Origin: Muscardinus avellanarius
Taxonomy: Eukaryota > Chordata > Mammalia > Rodentia > Gliridae
DNA length: 64,000 nt
Reading direction: 5' to 3'
NCBI GenBank assembly: GCA_963383645.1
Contig: OY726576.1
Span: 9,104,102-9,168,101 of the forward strand
Made by a program: the position numbers and the translations under genes
In this document: positions 10,881-22,182 of the stretch, piece by piece
Numbering within the stretch: the stretch's first letter is position 1
Layout of the letters: the number at the start of each line of letters is the position of its first letter
The notes under the pieces: model-generated
Databases searched by the model: none
The model's input: only the letters and a program-made list of their open reading frames with translations
Told to the model about the DNA's origin: nothing

Positions 10881-11738
10881 CTAAATCTTTTTGTTTTAAA
10901 TATGTCCATTTTGTTGAAATAAATGCTAATCAGTACAAGCATTTTCCCATCTGAAATGTTTTTACATATCTGCTTTAACTAAAATTTTATTACACTTTCT
11001 TGTAATAGTACAATGCCAAACAATATGGTCAAAAGAATGCATGTTATCCTTGATTATTTTCTATGCTGAGTTTCAAAATGCCCTACCAATGAAAACACTG
11101 AAAAGTAGTTAGAGCTATTCTATAAAATGTTCATTTATTAATCATAGAAAACCCAGTAATCTTCCCTGTTGAAACTCGTCCCTGAACTCGGATAGGGAAC
11201 TCACAGAACATGAGGCTAAAGTGAAGGGCAGAAACTTGCCTTCCAAGCCCAGCAGCCCCAGTCCTGAGCCCTCAGTCGGTTGAGTGGTTTGGTGGAGGTC
11301 ACACTGCCACTTAAGGACAGCACACAGCCAGATGACGATTTCCAGAAGACTAAGATGTTGGAGCCATAACTGAGAACTCCTCGAGTTAATTAAGACAATG
11401 CCTGCATTTCAGCCCTGGCGAGAACAAAGAGGTAATATTCAAGTGAGAATGAACCGGCTCCATCTGTGCCTGGCACATGGTTTCTCTGCTGCACTGTACT
11501 GGGAGCACACTCCAACTTCTGCCTCTTTTCCAAATAACTCTTGACTGATGCCAGAGAAGATCCTCCTGTTATTCTATCTGAGCCCCGCTTTATTAACTTG
11601 GTAAGCACAGGAATGTGTGTGTTGTGTACATGCAGGAGGGAAAGGGTTAAATCAAAAAGTAATCATTGTTCCCTATTGCCCAAAAAGAGCAATTACTTCC
11701 TTTTTCGATTTTGTACATTTCGACTTCATGTGAATTCT
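10881..11738. other. Unassigned sequence, no gene seen
   Basis: Mixed-composition DNA. No repeat family, gene or RNA is recognised. Confidence 0.4.
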
Positions 11739-11952
11739 TTTTTTTTTTTTTGGTCCTGGGGATGGAACCTAGGGATATTCTACCTCTGAGCTACACCCCC
11801 AGCTCTATTTTTTATTCTTTTCTTTTTGAAACAGGGTCTCACTGAGTTGCAAAGGTTCTCACTAAGTAGCTGAAGCTGTCCCCGAACCCATATCCTCCTG
11901 ACTCAGCCTCCCAAATGCTGGGATTGTAAATGTGCGCCACCACACTTGGCTC
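11739..11952 (-). mobile_element. B1-ID composite SINE
   Basis: Poly-T, then GGGGATGGAACCTAGGGATA (ID part) through GTGCGCCACCACACTTGGCT (B1 start). Confidence 0.9.
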
Positions 11953-12318
11953 CACCCAAATTCTTCACCTGTGATGATGGTAAGACTTCCCTTTCCCAAC
12001 TGGGAAAGTGCTAAAAATAGTTTTATTTTTTATTGTAATATTTAATTATATTTTCTAGAGAAAGGCCTAGAAGTATATTTTGTTCTTAATCAAATCACCC
12101 AGCCAGAGAAGATATTCTGGCAGAATTGTACTCTTAACAATACCACGATTTTATCGATGCTTATGGTTTTAGTCCTAGAAATATGAGTGCCAGTATTTTT
12201 TATGAAAGGGATCAAGGAACATTGTATCAGAAAAACTATTCATCTACAAAGAATGAATACATTTTCAAACCTCTTCAGGATAAGGCTACTGTTCAATGCA
12301 ACTGTTTTTTGGTTTTGT
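11953..12318. other. Unassigned sequence, no gene seen
   Basis: No recognised features. The two long frames starting near 12,185 run into the (CT)n tract and SINE that follow and are artefacts. Confidence 0.4.
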
Positions 12319-12324
12319 CATCTT

Positions 12325-12332
<8 letters not shown>

Positions 12333-12371
<39 letters not shown>
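12333..12371. repeat. (CT)n microsatellite
   Basis: About 19 CT units followed by poly-T. It lies between the target duplication and the SINE, so it probably arose from the duplicated ...TTTCT end and the tail. Confidence 0.95.
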
Positions 12372-12376
<5 letters not shown>

Positions 12377-12585
12377 TTTTTTTTTTTTTTTTTTTGGTGG
12401 TACTGGTACTGAGCTTCCTAGAAACCCTTCTACCTCTGGGCTACACTCCCAGACCTATTTTTTATACTTTTTTATTTGGAAAGAGTCTCTTAAGCCAGCA
12501 CGGCTGGCTTCGAACCTGCACAATCCTCCTGTCTTCACCTCCCAAGCGCAGGAATTACAAGTGTGCTCCACCATGCCCGGCCTAG
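12372..12585 (-). mobile_element. B1-ID composite SINE, short subfamily
   Basis: Reverse copy with GAGCTTCCTAGAAACCCTTC and TCTTAAGCCAGCACGGCTGG. The host sequence CATCTTATATTTCT (12,319-12,332) recurs with one mismatch at 12,586-12,599 as the target-site duplication. Confidence 0.9.
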
Positions 12586-12616
12586 CATCTTACATTTCTG
12601 AGACTCAATAATACTA

Positions 12617-12802
12617 AGTTTGGCATGCTGGTGCACACCTGTAATCCCAGTACAGACAGGAGAAATGCAGGTTTGAAGCCAGCCTCAGCAACTTAGCCAG
12701 GTTTTCTGCAACTTTCTGAGACCCTGTTTCCAAACAAAAAATAAAATAGGCTGGGGGTACAGCTCAGAGGCAGAATGTACTAGGTTCAAACCCCAGTACC
12801 TG
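12617..12802 (+). mobile_element. B1-ID composite SINE
   Basis: GGCATGCTGGTGCACACCTG through GGTTCAAACCCCAGTACC. A small deletion removes part of the left unit after CCCAGTA. Confidence 0.85.
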
Positions 12803-12884
12803 GAAAAATAAATTTAAAAATAATACTTACTAGACACCTGGGTTTTTTTCCTCAATAACTACTAAATACCTCAAAAATCATTTT

Positions 12885-12962
12885 TCTTCTCCTCCCCTCC
12901 TCCTCCTCTTCCTTCTTCTCTCCCCCTCCTTCACCCCTGACTTCTTCCTCTTCTTTTTCTCT
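12885..12962. repeat. Pyrimidine-rich tract
   Basis: CTTCTCCTCC-type steps, almost pure pyrimidine on the plus strand. Confidence 0.85.
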
Positions 12963-13350
12963 TGCAATTGACTATACTTTCTAAATGGGCTTTTGTGCCA
13001 CAAATGCACCAAGTTTGCCACATGAGCATCAACCAGCTTGATAATTAAATTAAACCTTCTTATAGGATACAGGGAAATTGCCTTTCAGTAATTTTAGTTT
13101 ATCTTTCTTTCTTTTCTTTTTTCTTTTTTGGCTGCTATATCCAATTTTAATGGTAGGGTATATAATTGTCATTCCTGACAGCAAAATGAGAAGACACTGT
13201 TCTTTTTGAATTCTTAAAATAATAGTAATTAGCGTCACCACCTTCATCATCATCAGCTCCATGCTTTGCCATCCACACACCAACAAGAAACTCAAGCTGG
13301 TGTGTTGTTCTGGTCCAGCTTTTGTATTAGCACTCTGTTGGGTCTAGTCT
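12963..13350. other. Unassigned sequence, no gene seen
   Basis: No repeat or gene is recognised. Confidence 0.35.
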
Positions 13351-13639
13351 CAGTTCTCATTTTCTTTGACAGCCCTCTTATTACTCCTCCCTCCTTGAAA
13401 CACTGTCATTGGCTTCTGAGACACTATCTGGCCTTGATTTTCTTCCCCTTCCTCAGTTTTCTCTTAACCTGATCCTTAACATTAATTCTCCCTGACCTCC
13501 CTGCCCTGTAAGAGCAAGTCTAGTCCATCAGTCCTGAGACCCCAGTTTCCTGTCTTCATTCCCTTCTGTAGTGACCTCACCAGACTCACAACTCCCACGT
13601 TTGCACTCCAGACTCTTGTATCCAACAGTCCTGGTGGTC

Positions 13640-14188
13640 AGTCTCACAGATGGAGTCCAAAGCAACTAACGGTGCATCTTAGAGGAAGGTAGATTTGGCT
13701 AGAGTTTTGGGTGATTTCAGGCTTCCGTGTATGTTGGGCCAGGTCTGTAGAGCTCAGAACACTGTCGTGGGAAGGGGAGGGGGGAGGGGAAGGAGGGAGG
13801 GAGGGGAGAGGGGAGGGAGGGGGGGAAAGGGGAGGGGAGGGGAGGGGAGGGGAGGGAAGGAGAGGAGAGGAGAGGAGAGGAGAGGAGAGGAGAGGAGAGG
13901 AGAGGAGAGGAGAGGAGAGGAGAGGAGAGGAGAGAGGGCTCTGCTCTCACATGATGGAAGCTGGAAGCAACAGTTCAGGCAAGCAAGGGGATTCAAAGAC
14001 AGAAGCACACTCCCTAAGGCACCCACCTTCTCAGCCAACCCCTCTGGCCTAAGTTACCACCAAGGCCAGAGGAAACAGCACAATCTCATCCATGGAGTTA
14101 CTGGTGAGATTACAACAATCGTGACTCCATTATGTTAACTCTCGACATTAATGCAGGAGGTCTTCAGGGGATAGTCTACACCCAACCA
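13640..14188 (-). mobile_element. MaLR-type solo LTR inside L2
   Basis: It reads as the reverse complement of a rodent MaLR LTR: AGGAAGGTAGATTTGGCTAG, TCACATGATGGAAGC, GGGGATTCAAAGACAG, then TGAGATTACAACAATCG...CAACCATGACA. A long purine tract sits in the middle. No internal retroviral region is present. Confidence 0.7.
13775..13935. repeat. (GGGGA)/(GGAGA)n purine tract
   Basis: About 160 bp of almost pure purine with mirror symmetry (AGGAGAGGAGAGGA). Such a tract can form triplex DNA. The long frames through it are artefacts. Confidence 0.95.
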
Positions 14189-14600
14189 TGACACCAATTA
14201 ACTACTGGTTATATATTTCTTCACTTAGATATCTAATAGGATTCTCAGATCTTAGAGATCCCAAACCAACTTCTAAGCTTCTCTGTCCAACCTCCTGCAA
14301 CACAGTTGTCCACATTTTATTAAGCAGCACCTGCACCCTCATGTTGAACAAGCCACAAACCCCGGAATCCCTGTCTCCACACCTCCATTTCTCACACCCT
14401 ATGTAGAATTCCTGAGCAAATCACGGACTCTACCTACAAAAAAGATGGCGTCTCCAACCCCTGCAACACCACTGTCACCTCACACCACTGCTCAGATCCA
14501 CACCGCCAGGTCCACTCTTGTTATCACAACCACCTTGATCTGACTCTCCTGCAGCTGAAGTCGGATTATCAGGATAATGATGCTTCACGGTGACTCATGG

Positions 14601-15232
14601 TGACTCACAGACTCAACCTTGGCTCCGTGTGGAGGTTCTACTGTAAAGGCCACAGCCAACAAGACACGTGAGAAGTCTGTTACAGTGACAGGTTACCTAA
14701 GAGGAAGCCGGCCCCAGCTCGGGTGCAGTCAGCTGCGGGCCCCACAGGGAGCAGGGGCACCACAGAAGGGGTGCCATCTTCAGAGGGTCACGCCTGACAA
14801 TTCTTCAACCCACCCCTCCCGCCATGCTAGCACTGAACTCTGGCCAGAGTCCTGGATGACATGTAAGAGCTTGGCTTATTAAAGAAGTAACAGTAAGAGC
14901 AGCAGGTGAGCAACTGGGCTTCTCCAGGGCAAAAGAAACACTGCTCTTCAGTGCTGGTGGAAGAGCTGTCCCAGCAACCCTGAACCATGACCCTGCAGGA
15001 GCAGAGCTGCTTTGGGTCAGGCCTGCCCTCTTACCAGGAACAGCATTAGGTGCGGTCTCAGTGTTCTGCAGGTGGACAGTAAGGACATGTGTATCTTCAA
15101 GTGTAAAACAGTGTACTGCCACCTAACAAAGCCTGGATCAAAGCCCACTTCCCCCACTTGGCCACCGTAGACCTTTGGGAAAGTGACCAGGAACCTCAGA
15201 GCTTCTGCGCTCTCCTTTTAAAAAGTAGGTTC
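14601..15232. other. Unassigned sequence, no gene seen
   Basis: Fairly GC-balanced. Short frames on both strands (87 and 105 codons) lack any recognisable motif. Confidence 0.35.
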
Positions 15233-15434
15233 AGCCGGACGTGGTGGCGCACACTTGTAATCCCAGCATTTGGGAGGCTGAGACAGGAGGATCGTGGTTC
15301 AAGGACAGCCTCAGCTACTTAGTGAGGCCCTCCGCAACTCAGTGAGACCCTGTTCCCACATAAAGAATAAAAGGTAGGACTGGGGGTGTAGCTTAGAGGT
15401 AGAATGCCCCTGAGTTCTATCCCCAGTACTGCAA
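15233..15434 (+). mobile_element. B1-ID composite SINE
   Basis: GCCGGACGTGGTGGCGCACA through TTCTATCCCCAGTACTGC, followed by an A-rich tail. Confidence 0.9.
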
Positions 15435-15589
15435 AAAATAAAAAAATAATACAAATAAAACAAATAATCCTCTTCTGAAGTCTGCAGCCACGGTGTATCC
15501 CCTCAGAGGGAAGCAACATCAAGCCACCGTCGGGTTTAGATCCCTCCAATCATCCCCATTTCATGCCTACAGGCTGCTGTGAAGACCTC

Positions 15590-16025
15590 CAGAATCTGCC
15601 TCCCACTTCTGCCAATCGCACAGTGCTCCTCCCCTTGCTCAGTCCAGTCCTCCAGCCCCTTGCTCTTCAGCAGACACCAGAGGCTCCCCTCTGCCCTGGA
15701 ATATTTGCATTCAGCACCCCCACCTCATAAACAGCACACAGCGCCTTACCTCGTGGTCTTGACTCAAAACACTCCTGCTCAGGGCGGCCTCCCCTGACCA
15801 TCTTTTCTAAAACTCTAATACACCCTATGTGCTCTCAGTTGTTTTTTTCTCTGAAATAATTATCAGTACCCACATAACTTGTATTTTCTTAGCGTTTGGT
15901 CTTCTCCACAACATCAAGCCATTTTTAACTTTTTAGATTTCTTGTTTAACTCCTGAAGCCCCGATTCCTAGAATGAGGCAGGAGTACAGCCCAAAACTAT
16001 TGACTGAAATAAATGTTCCTCTACA
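15590..16025 (+). mobile_element. L2 LINE 3' region
   Basis: CCTGGAATATTTGCATTC, GGCGGCCTCCCCTGACCATC, CTGAAATAATTATCAGTACC and the end ACTGAAATAAATGTTCC follow the L2 3' consensus in order. Non-coding relic. Confidence 0.7.
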
Positions 16026-16220
16026 ACCTGTTTTTATTTTTATTTACAAAGAGCCATGATAACCATTCTACACAGATAAATGGACAGCTAATGCAAAGAC
16101 ATAAGATCATAGTTGAAGCTTGAATATATTTATACAGGGATTCTTTCTACTATTCTTCAGCTTTTGAGTACATTGGAAATTGTCTATAGTCTTAAAAGTA
16201 AGTAATATATATTTGCTTAA

Positions 16221-16440
16221 CTTTTTTTTTTTATGTGTGTGGTATTGGGGGTTGAGCTGGAGAGCACTGTACATCTAGGCTACACTCCCAGTTCTCTTTT
16301 GTTTCTTTTGTTTTGAAACAGGATCTCACTACGTTGCTGAGCGTCTAGCTAGGCTGCCAAGCCTGTCCTTGAACCTGCAATTCCCCTGCCTCAGCCTCTC
16401 AAGTACCAGCATTACAGGTGTGCACCACCACACCCGGCTT
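16221..16440 (-). mobile_element. B1-ID composite SINE
   Basis: Poly-T, GGTATTGGGGGTTGAGCTGG, then GTGTGCACCACCACACCCGG. Moderately diverged. Confidence 0.85.
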
Positions 16441-16449
16441 GGTTAACTA

Positions 16450-16640
16450 TTTGTAGTGACTACATAGTATTCCACGCCCTGACTCTATTACGTATAACTA
16501 TGCTACTATACATTACTTTAGGATATTTGGATTCTATCTTTTTCACTTCACCAAAAGAGCTAGAAATAAATCTTACACAACAATATAAATAGAGTCTTAC
16601 AAGTTCCTAGAAACAATTTCACTTATAAAATTCAATCCAC
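16450..16640 (-). mobile_element. Old L1 3'UTR fragment
   Basis: ACTACATAGTATTCCACGCC and ATTACTTTAGGATATTTGGA resemble the reversed text of the old L1 3' region (the CATAGTATTCCATTGTATGG block). Confidence 0.5.
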
Positions 16641-16916
16641 ACTACCAGCATTTGCTTCAGAAATTCTGAACCGATGTCTACTCCTCAGAGTACATTCAAA
16701 CAGTGCTATTCAAAGAATGATGGACAGAACGTTACCAGATTGCAAACTGCCCATTACTGGTCTATGATGAGGCAGGTGCAGAAATTGAAAGTAAATACTG
16801 AGAAACATTTGAGGCAATCTGGCAGGGTAATTTTCTGTCTGGTGACCATTTTATATGTATACATTTATATGCATATGTATTCGCTTCTGTGTAGTCTTCA
16901 TTTTCTTTCCCTGGAT

Positions 16917-17187
16917 TTTTTTTTTTTTTTTGAGATGCTAGGAATCAAGCCCCAGACCTTATACATAATTTAATAACATATATACTTTTTACAGTACTGG
17001 GGGTGGAACTCAGGGGCATTCGATCTCCAAGCTACACACCCAGCCCTATTTTTCATTCTTTATTTTGAAACAGGGTCTAAGTTGCAGAGGGCCTCACTAA
17101 GTAGCTGAGCTGGCCACTAACCTGCGATCCTCCTGTCTCGGCCTCCCAAGTACTGGGATTACAAGCATGTGCCACCACATCTGGCTT
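16917..17187 (-). mobile_element. Composite SINE with preceding ID fragment
   Basis: A full reverse copy covers 16,994-17,187 (TACTGGGGGTGGAACTCAGG to GTGCCACCACATCTGGCTT). Before it, 16,917-16,965 holds poly-T plus a short ID-like piece (GATGCTAGGAATCAAGCCCC) from another insertion. Confidence 0.8.
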
Positions 17188-17393
17188 AATTTTACTATGG
17201 TTTCACAATATATTATTGAAAAATACTCTGGGAAAAATAATTTCTCAATACAGTTTAAGAAAAAATAGCATTATTTGTTTATCCACACCAATCATGACTA
17301 GTTGGAGAATCTTTTTGTTTTTGTTTAATCTATCATTTCCATTTCCATTACTGAGCAATAATGTACCACTGTTGGTTAACCAGCACTTCTTTC

Positions 17394-17597
17394 TTTTTTT
17401 TTTTTTTTTTGGTGGTACTGGGGTTCCTGGAAACCCTTCTACCTCCCGGGCTACACTCCCAGACCTATTTTATACTTTTTTTTTTTTTTTGGAAACAGGG
17501 TCTCTTAAGCCAGCGCGGCTGGCTTCGAAGCTGCGCGAACCTCCTGTCTCCGCCTCTCAAGTGCAGGGATTACAAGCATGAGCCACCATGCCCAGCT
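17394..17597 (-). mobile_element. B1-ID composite SINE, short subfamily
   Basis: GGGTTCCTGGAAACCCTTCT and CTTAAGCCAGCGCGGCTGGC are diagnostic. The CpG-rich left unit suggests limited decay. Confidence 0.9.
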
Positions 17598-19065
17598 ATA
17601 TTCATTATTTTATGAATTATCTGCTCACATGTTACCCCAAATTCTATTATGATATTCATCGTACAAAGAATATCATAAGAGCTTATTTTAAAGGCTCTCT
17701 GAATCTTAGGGATATCAACCCTTTGTCTAGATTACAAACATTTTCCAAGTACATTGTGTTTCTCTCAAACACATTGCTATATTGTTCCACTATTTAAAAA
17801 TGGAAGTAAAGATTTAAAAATGGTGTATGTCATTGTGTGTGTGTGTGTGTGTGTGTTACTGAGGATTGAACCTAGAAATGTGATACTGGGGCAAGACATT
17901 ATTTTTGTTGTTGTTTTTTGGTACTGAAAATTGAACCCAGAGGCCTTCTACCTCTGAGCTACAACTCCACCTCTATTTTACTTTTTTTTGAAACCACAGC
18001 ATCTTGCTAGGTTGATGAGAATCTCCTTACTTGCTGAGGCTGTCCCAGAACCTGCGATCATCTTGTCTCAGCCTCCCAAGAGGTGATATTTCAGGTGTGC
18101 ATCACCATGCCCAGCTTTGCACTCACTTTTTAAACCTTTCTTTCATGGTTTCTATTTAAAATGTTTTGCCTCCCCACCAGAAGATTATAAAATTTCTATA
18201 TATTTTACCCATATTAATAGTTTACATTATTATAATTCTAGCCCCTAGAATTATTTTTACATGAGTTTCATGGTAGTAATCCTATTTTATTTTTCCAGAT
18301 GATAAGCAGGTGTCTTGACATCTTTTATTGAATAATTCATCTTTTTCTTGCCTTTCTGAAATACCAACCTTATCACACTCTAAATTAGAATTCATACATA
18401 TTTAAACAGATTCTCCATATTTCATTCATTAATGTAGCCTTATATCAATACCACTGTCTAATCATCACTGACATAATATTCTTTAAGGCTTGAGATGACA
18501 ATCATTCTGATAATTATTCCTTAAAATTCTGAAGGAGTTGATCTTCCAAGATGAAGTTCTGAATCACTTTGTCAAATTTTCCAGTTGTGATCAGATCTCC
18601 ATTCACTTTATTACTTAACTGAACAAAGTTGGCATCTTTGTATTAGTGCCCTAAATCTGCTTTCCAAGAACAAGATATCTCTCTTCACTGACTTGAAATA
18701 TATTTTATACCTTATAATTAAGTTTTTTAGCTTGCCTTACTTAGTTTCTATACATTTCTGGTAAATTATTGCCAACTTTTTTTACTATTGTACTATTATT
18801 ATTAATGAAATCTCTTTTAATAATATTTTCTAACTTTATGAGGGAGTTCAATCATCATCAGTCAATTTTTGCTTATTTAGTACATAACCATGCACAGGCT
18901 TAATCAACAATCATGATGTTTCTAATAGCTGTTCAAGTTAATCTAAACATACTCTATTAATTTCAATCATATCTCCAACAACTCATTTAAAAAAAAGCAA
19001 ACACATGTTAGATATATCCAAAAATATGACTACAATTGAAAATTAATATTTTACTAAAATTATGG
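17598..19065 (-). mobile_element. Old L1 LINE, 3' part, reversed
   Basis: Reads as reversed L1: GGGATATCAACCCTTTGTCT near 17,710, CAATACCACTGTCTAATCAT near 18,450, and GTCAAATTTTCCAG further on. It is interrupted at 17,835-18,116 by a SINE. Many stops; no intact reverse transcriptase frame. Confidence 0.6.
17835..18116 (-). mobile_element. (TG)n plus B1-ID composite SINE
   Basis: A (TG)n run and a broken ID piece (TACTGAGGATTGAACCTAGA) precede a complete reverse copy at 17,915-18,116. Confidence 0.8.
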
Positions 19066-19068
19066 ATA

Positions 19069-19254
19069 TGCCGGCATGGTGGCACACGCTTGTAATCCCT
19101 GCACTTGGGAGGCGGAGACAGGAGTATCACGCAGGTTTGAAGCCAGCCTCTCTGGTTTAAGAGACCCTGTTTCCAAATTTAAAAAAATATAAAAATAGGT
19201 CTGGGAGTGTAGTCCGGAGGTAGAAGGGTTTCCAGGAACCCCAGTACCACCAAA
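19069..19254 (+). mobile_element. B1-ID composite SINE, short subfamily
   Basis: CCGGCATGGTGGCACACGCT, TTAAGAGACCCTGTTTCC and GGTTTCCAGGAACCCCAGTA identify the short form lacking the second B box. Confidence 0.9.
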
Positions 19255-19632
19255 AACAAAAATAAATCCCCTCCAATAATCTAGTAGAGTCTTAAAACAT
19301 GAACACATACATATATTATTATATAAGATAGAATGAAGTCTTTAAAGGGATTGTGACTAAACTGTATCATGGGAGACATGAAATGTATTTGATACAGAAG
19401 AAAGAAGAACCTATAAGGCAGTGCTGATGTGAGAGACAGCATTTTGAATGCTGAATGTTAAGATGTGAAGATATCAAAGTGATCATATCTTAGAAAGATG
19501 AAAAGCATGATCAAAGGAGCCCAAAGTTGGGTCAAAGCACAAGGTATGCCAAAGGAGGATCAGGGTAAACTAAAAAGTGAGTCATTCAAAATACAAGATT
19601 AACTTGCTTCTTGTCTGGTAGAAAATGGGTTC
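19255..19632. other. Unassigned sequence, no gene seen
   Basis: No repeat family or gene is recognised. Confidence 0.4.
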
Positions 19633-19840
19633 TATGAGAAGTTGTCTCAGCTAGCATTCTTACTGCTATCATCCAAAAGACCTTACCACACAACTTACAG
19701 GAAGGAAGATTTATTTGCTCACTTTTTGGAGATTTCAGAGTTCATCCCATATGAGGCTGGGGCATAGTGCTCAGGGCATGGCGACAGAAAGCAGAGAAAG
19801 GGCACACAAGGGCTCTGCTCTCACATCATGGAGGCCAGAA

Positions 19841-19877
<37 letters not shown>

Positions 19878-19970
19878 AAGAAAGGGGATTCAAAGACACA
19901 AGCACAAGCCAAGGCCAACCCCCAGGAACCCACCTTCCCAGCCACAGCCTCCAACCTAGATCCATTATAA
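19633..19970 (-). mobile_element. MaLR-type LTR with (GA)n
   Basis: GGAAGGAAGATTTATTTGCT, TCACATCATGGAGGCCAGAA, a (GA)n run at 19,845-19,876, then GGGGATTCAAAGACACAAGC. This is the same order of blocks as the LTR at 13.6-14.2 kb. Old solo LTR. Confidence 0.65.
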
Positions 19971-20125
19971 TGGACTTATATATAATGAATATAAATATAG
20001 GGACAGAACTCTAAATATAAACAATGTAAATTAATATTATTATTATGAGTAAAATATGAGTAAAATATATTAATATGAGTAAAATATATAGGTATTTTAC
20101 AATCTTGTGGTAGGTTGAACAAAGG

Positions 20126-20325
20126 TTATTCTGCTCACATTCTGTTGGAGAGAAGACACCAGGCAACTCACCCACATTCAATGGGGGCTCCCAGGAAGCC
20201 TCCCAGGAAGGTGGCTGAGCACTACAGTAACGCCCTCTGATACAAGGCAGAGCCCACATGATTATGGACAGCAGGCGATCTGTCCCTGGGATGATGGTCC
20301 CACTGCCAGGCAAATCTCTGGATTT
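20126..20325. repeat. Unclassified dispersed repeat, copy A
   Basis: Aligns with 21,285-21,468 over nearly its whole length (shared blocks TTATTCTGCTCACATTCTG, GGACAGC, CACTGCCAGGCAA, TCTCTG), by eye about 75-80% identical. I cannot place it in a known family. It may be an LTR or a rodent-specific element. Confidence 0.75.
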
Positions 20326-20749
20326 ACCCACTAATGAGATCACATCCCCCATGACTGAACTGCATCAACCCTGAAAATTAATGCACAAGCTTTCCAAGGA
20401 GCACTCTAGATTCACCGTAACAGATGTACAGAGCTGTGCTTAAGGAAAGCGAATCTGGAAGCAGGATGCAAAGTTGAGAAAAGATGGGGGTGAGAAGAAC
20501 TGAGACAGAGAATATATAAATCATGCTACTAGTCACCAGGAGAAGATTCAAGGTAATGGGCAACTAAAAACAAATGAAAGCTGTCAGCTAATAACTTCTA
20601 AGAAGTGACGTAATTAATGTGGCTGAGTGAGGGTGGAAGAGAGTAACACCGGCTTCTATCACAAACAGATTTGAAAATAATCAACCCAACAGTTTGTCTT
20701 TTTGTCTGACTCATATGATTTAAGCTCCATTTTCCATTGCATAATATAA
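20326..20749. other. Unassigned sequence, no gene seen
   Basis: May include the end of the repeat to its left. Nothing else is recognised. Confidence 0.4.
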
Positions 20750-20948
20750 GCCGGGCGTGGTGGTGCATGCTTGTAATCCCAGCATTTGGGAGGCTGAGAT
20801 AGGAGGGATCATGGTTTGAGGACAGCCTCAGCTAATTAGTGAGGCCCTTTGCAACTCAGTGAGACCCTGTTACAAAATAAAGAATAAAAAATAGGACTGG
20901 GGGTGTAGCTGGGAGATAGAATGCCCCTGGGTTCCATCCTCAGTACCT
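20750..20948 (+). mobile_element. B1-ID composite SINE
   Basis: GCCGGGCGTGGTGGTGCATG through GGTTCCATCCTCAGTACC, long-subfamily form with the duplicated CTCAG...GTGAG block. Confidence 0.9.
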
Positions 20949-21002
20949 AAAAAAAATTTAAGAAAAATATTATAAATGTAACCATGAAAGACATCTGTTC
21001 AG

Positions 21003-21074
21003 TGGTGGGGGTATAGTTCAGTGGTAGGGTACTTACTTGCCTGTGTGAAGCTGAGTCTAGTCCTCAGCACTAAG
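21003..21074 (+). mobile_element. Stand-alone ID SINE
   Basis: GGGGGTATAGTTCAGTGGTA, then TTGCCTGTGTGAAG and a B-box region TCTAGTCCTCAGCAC. It has full ID length with the inter-box stretch that composites lack, and is not a real tRNA gene. Confidence 0.8.
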
Positions 21075-21284
21075 AAAAAACAAGCAAAAAAAAGTGTTTC
21101 TATTCAGAAACACGTGGCATTCCACGCTAGCGAAGGGCCTTCTGTCATCCAATAATTTAAATCCCTGTCCCCTCCATCCTGTGTCCTACCATCCACTGTG
21201 TCCTCAGAGTCACAGAATCCAACCCAAGGAAGAAAGAAGAAAGGGCCTGGGGTTTAGAAGCCCGGTCCCGGCCTGCACACACAT

Positions 21285-21468
21285 TATTCTGCTCACATTC
21301 TGCTGCAGAGAGGACCCCTGGTGGTGCACCCACTTATAATGGGGCTGTTTCCCAGGAGGGTGGCTGTGCGCTCTAGTAACACCTTCTCTAAAAGGCTGAG
21401 CACACATGATGATGGACAGCTGGCGACCTGTCCCTGCGGTGACGGAACCACTGCCAGGCAAGTCTCTG
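21285..21468. repeat. Unclassified dispersed repeat, copy B
   Basis: Second copy of the repeat at 20,126-20,325, same orientation, with an 8-bp gap in alignment near 21,350. The 141-codon minus-strand frame here is not matched by an open frame of the same reading in copy A. Confidence 0.75.
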
Positions 21469-21769
21469 ACACTTTTCATGAAATGTGAAGAAACCGACCA
21501 CAGAGATTTCACCCCAGGGGTGGGCAGCCTACGGGTGTTACAATCGCACTTAAGGTGAGGAATCCCCCAATGTGCCGCACGGGCGGCTTTCCAAGGAGAA
21601 AGCTGTGTCACCAGAGAGAAGACACAGACGGACACCCAGATGCGGCGTGTGTCAAAATAGGAAGAACAGGCAGTCTGCTAGGAACTCAACACACAACCCA
21701 AAGGCAATCCTGTAAAACCGAGAAAAGAGGCAAATCGGCCTAGCCGGTGGGGCAGGGATGGGAGGAAGC

Positions 21770-21841
21770 TTACCACAGTGTGCATGTGTGGCCCGGTCAC
21801 TCTGAACTACGTGATGGTGTGGGACTACAATATACCAATAA

Positions 21842-21889
<48 letters not shown>
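21770..21889 (+). repeat. Dispersed-repeat 3' end plus (TG)n
   Basis: GGGACTACAATATACCAATA ends a block also seen at 30.1 and 36.8 kb. A pure (TG)n run follows at 21,844-21,889. Confidence 0.7.
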
Positions 21890-21893
<4 letters not shown>

Positions 21894-22182
21894 AACACAG
21901 TGACTGTTCATAGCCAACAGTTTGGGTTAGACTCTAAGTATACGAAACAGAATTATAAATAGGACTCTCCACCAAAAGAAAAAGTTGTCACTCTATCACT
22001 AAATTTGTTCCATTACTAAATGATACTGGGTTGTTTGAATCTCTGTTAAATGTATTCTTTCATAAGAAGAGATTCCTTTCCAAAAGAGAATGTCAAGATA
22101 TCTTACTCGTGCTATAACTGATTTAAGGAATCACTGATGTGTAGTTTCTCTTTAATGTTTTTCTTAAAAATGTATCCTGTTA
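21890..22182. other. Unassigned sequence, no gene seen
   Basis: AT-leaning, nothing recognised. Confidence 0.4.

Larger units (their letters stand above)
13351..14600 (+). mobile_element. L2 LINE remnant interrupted by an LTR
   Basis: The left part (CACTCCAGACTCTTGTATCC) and the right part (TTAGATATCTAATAGGATTC and onward) are consecutive L2 reverse-transcriptase-region text. They are separated by about 550 bp of a younger LTR. Both are far too decayed to code. Confidence 0.65.

Noticed and set aside
13855..13935. Regular short repeats that could suggest a CRISPR-like array
   Set aside because: The period is 5 bp with no spacers, in a mammalian LTR.
13695..14138. Arg/Gly/Glu-rich and Ser/Leu/Pro-rich frames
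   Set aside because: They are translations of the (GGAGA)n purine tract inside an LTR.
21003..21074. tRNA-Ala-like sequence
   Set aside because: ID SINE with degenerate boxes and an A-rich tail, not a tRNA gene with a cloverleaf.
21210..21635. 141-codon minus-strand frame
   Set aside because: It lies across the duplicated unclassified repeat; the sister copy at 20.1 kb is frameshifted relative to it, so conservation of coding is not supported.
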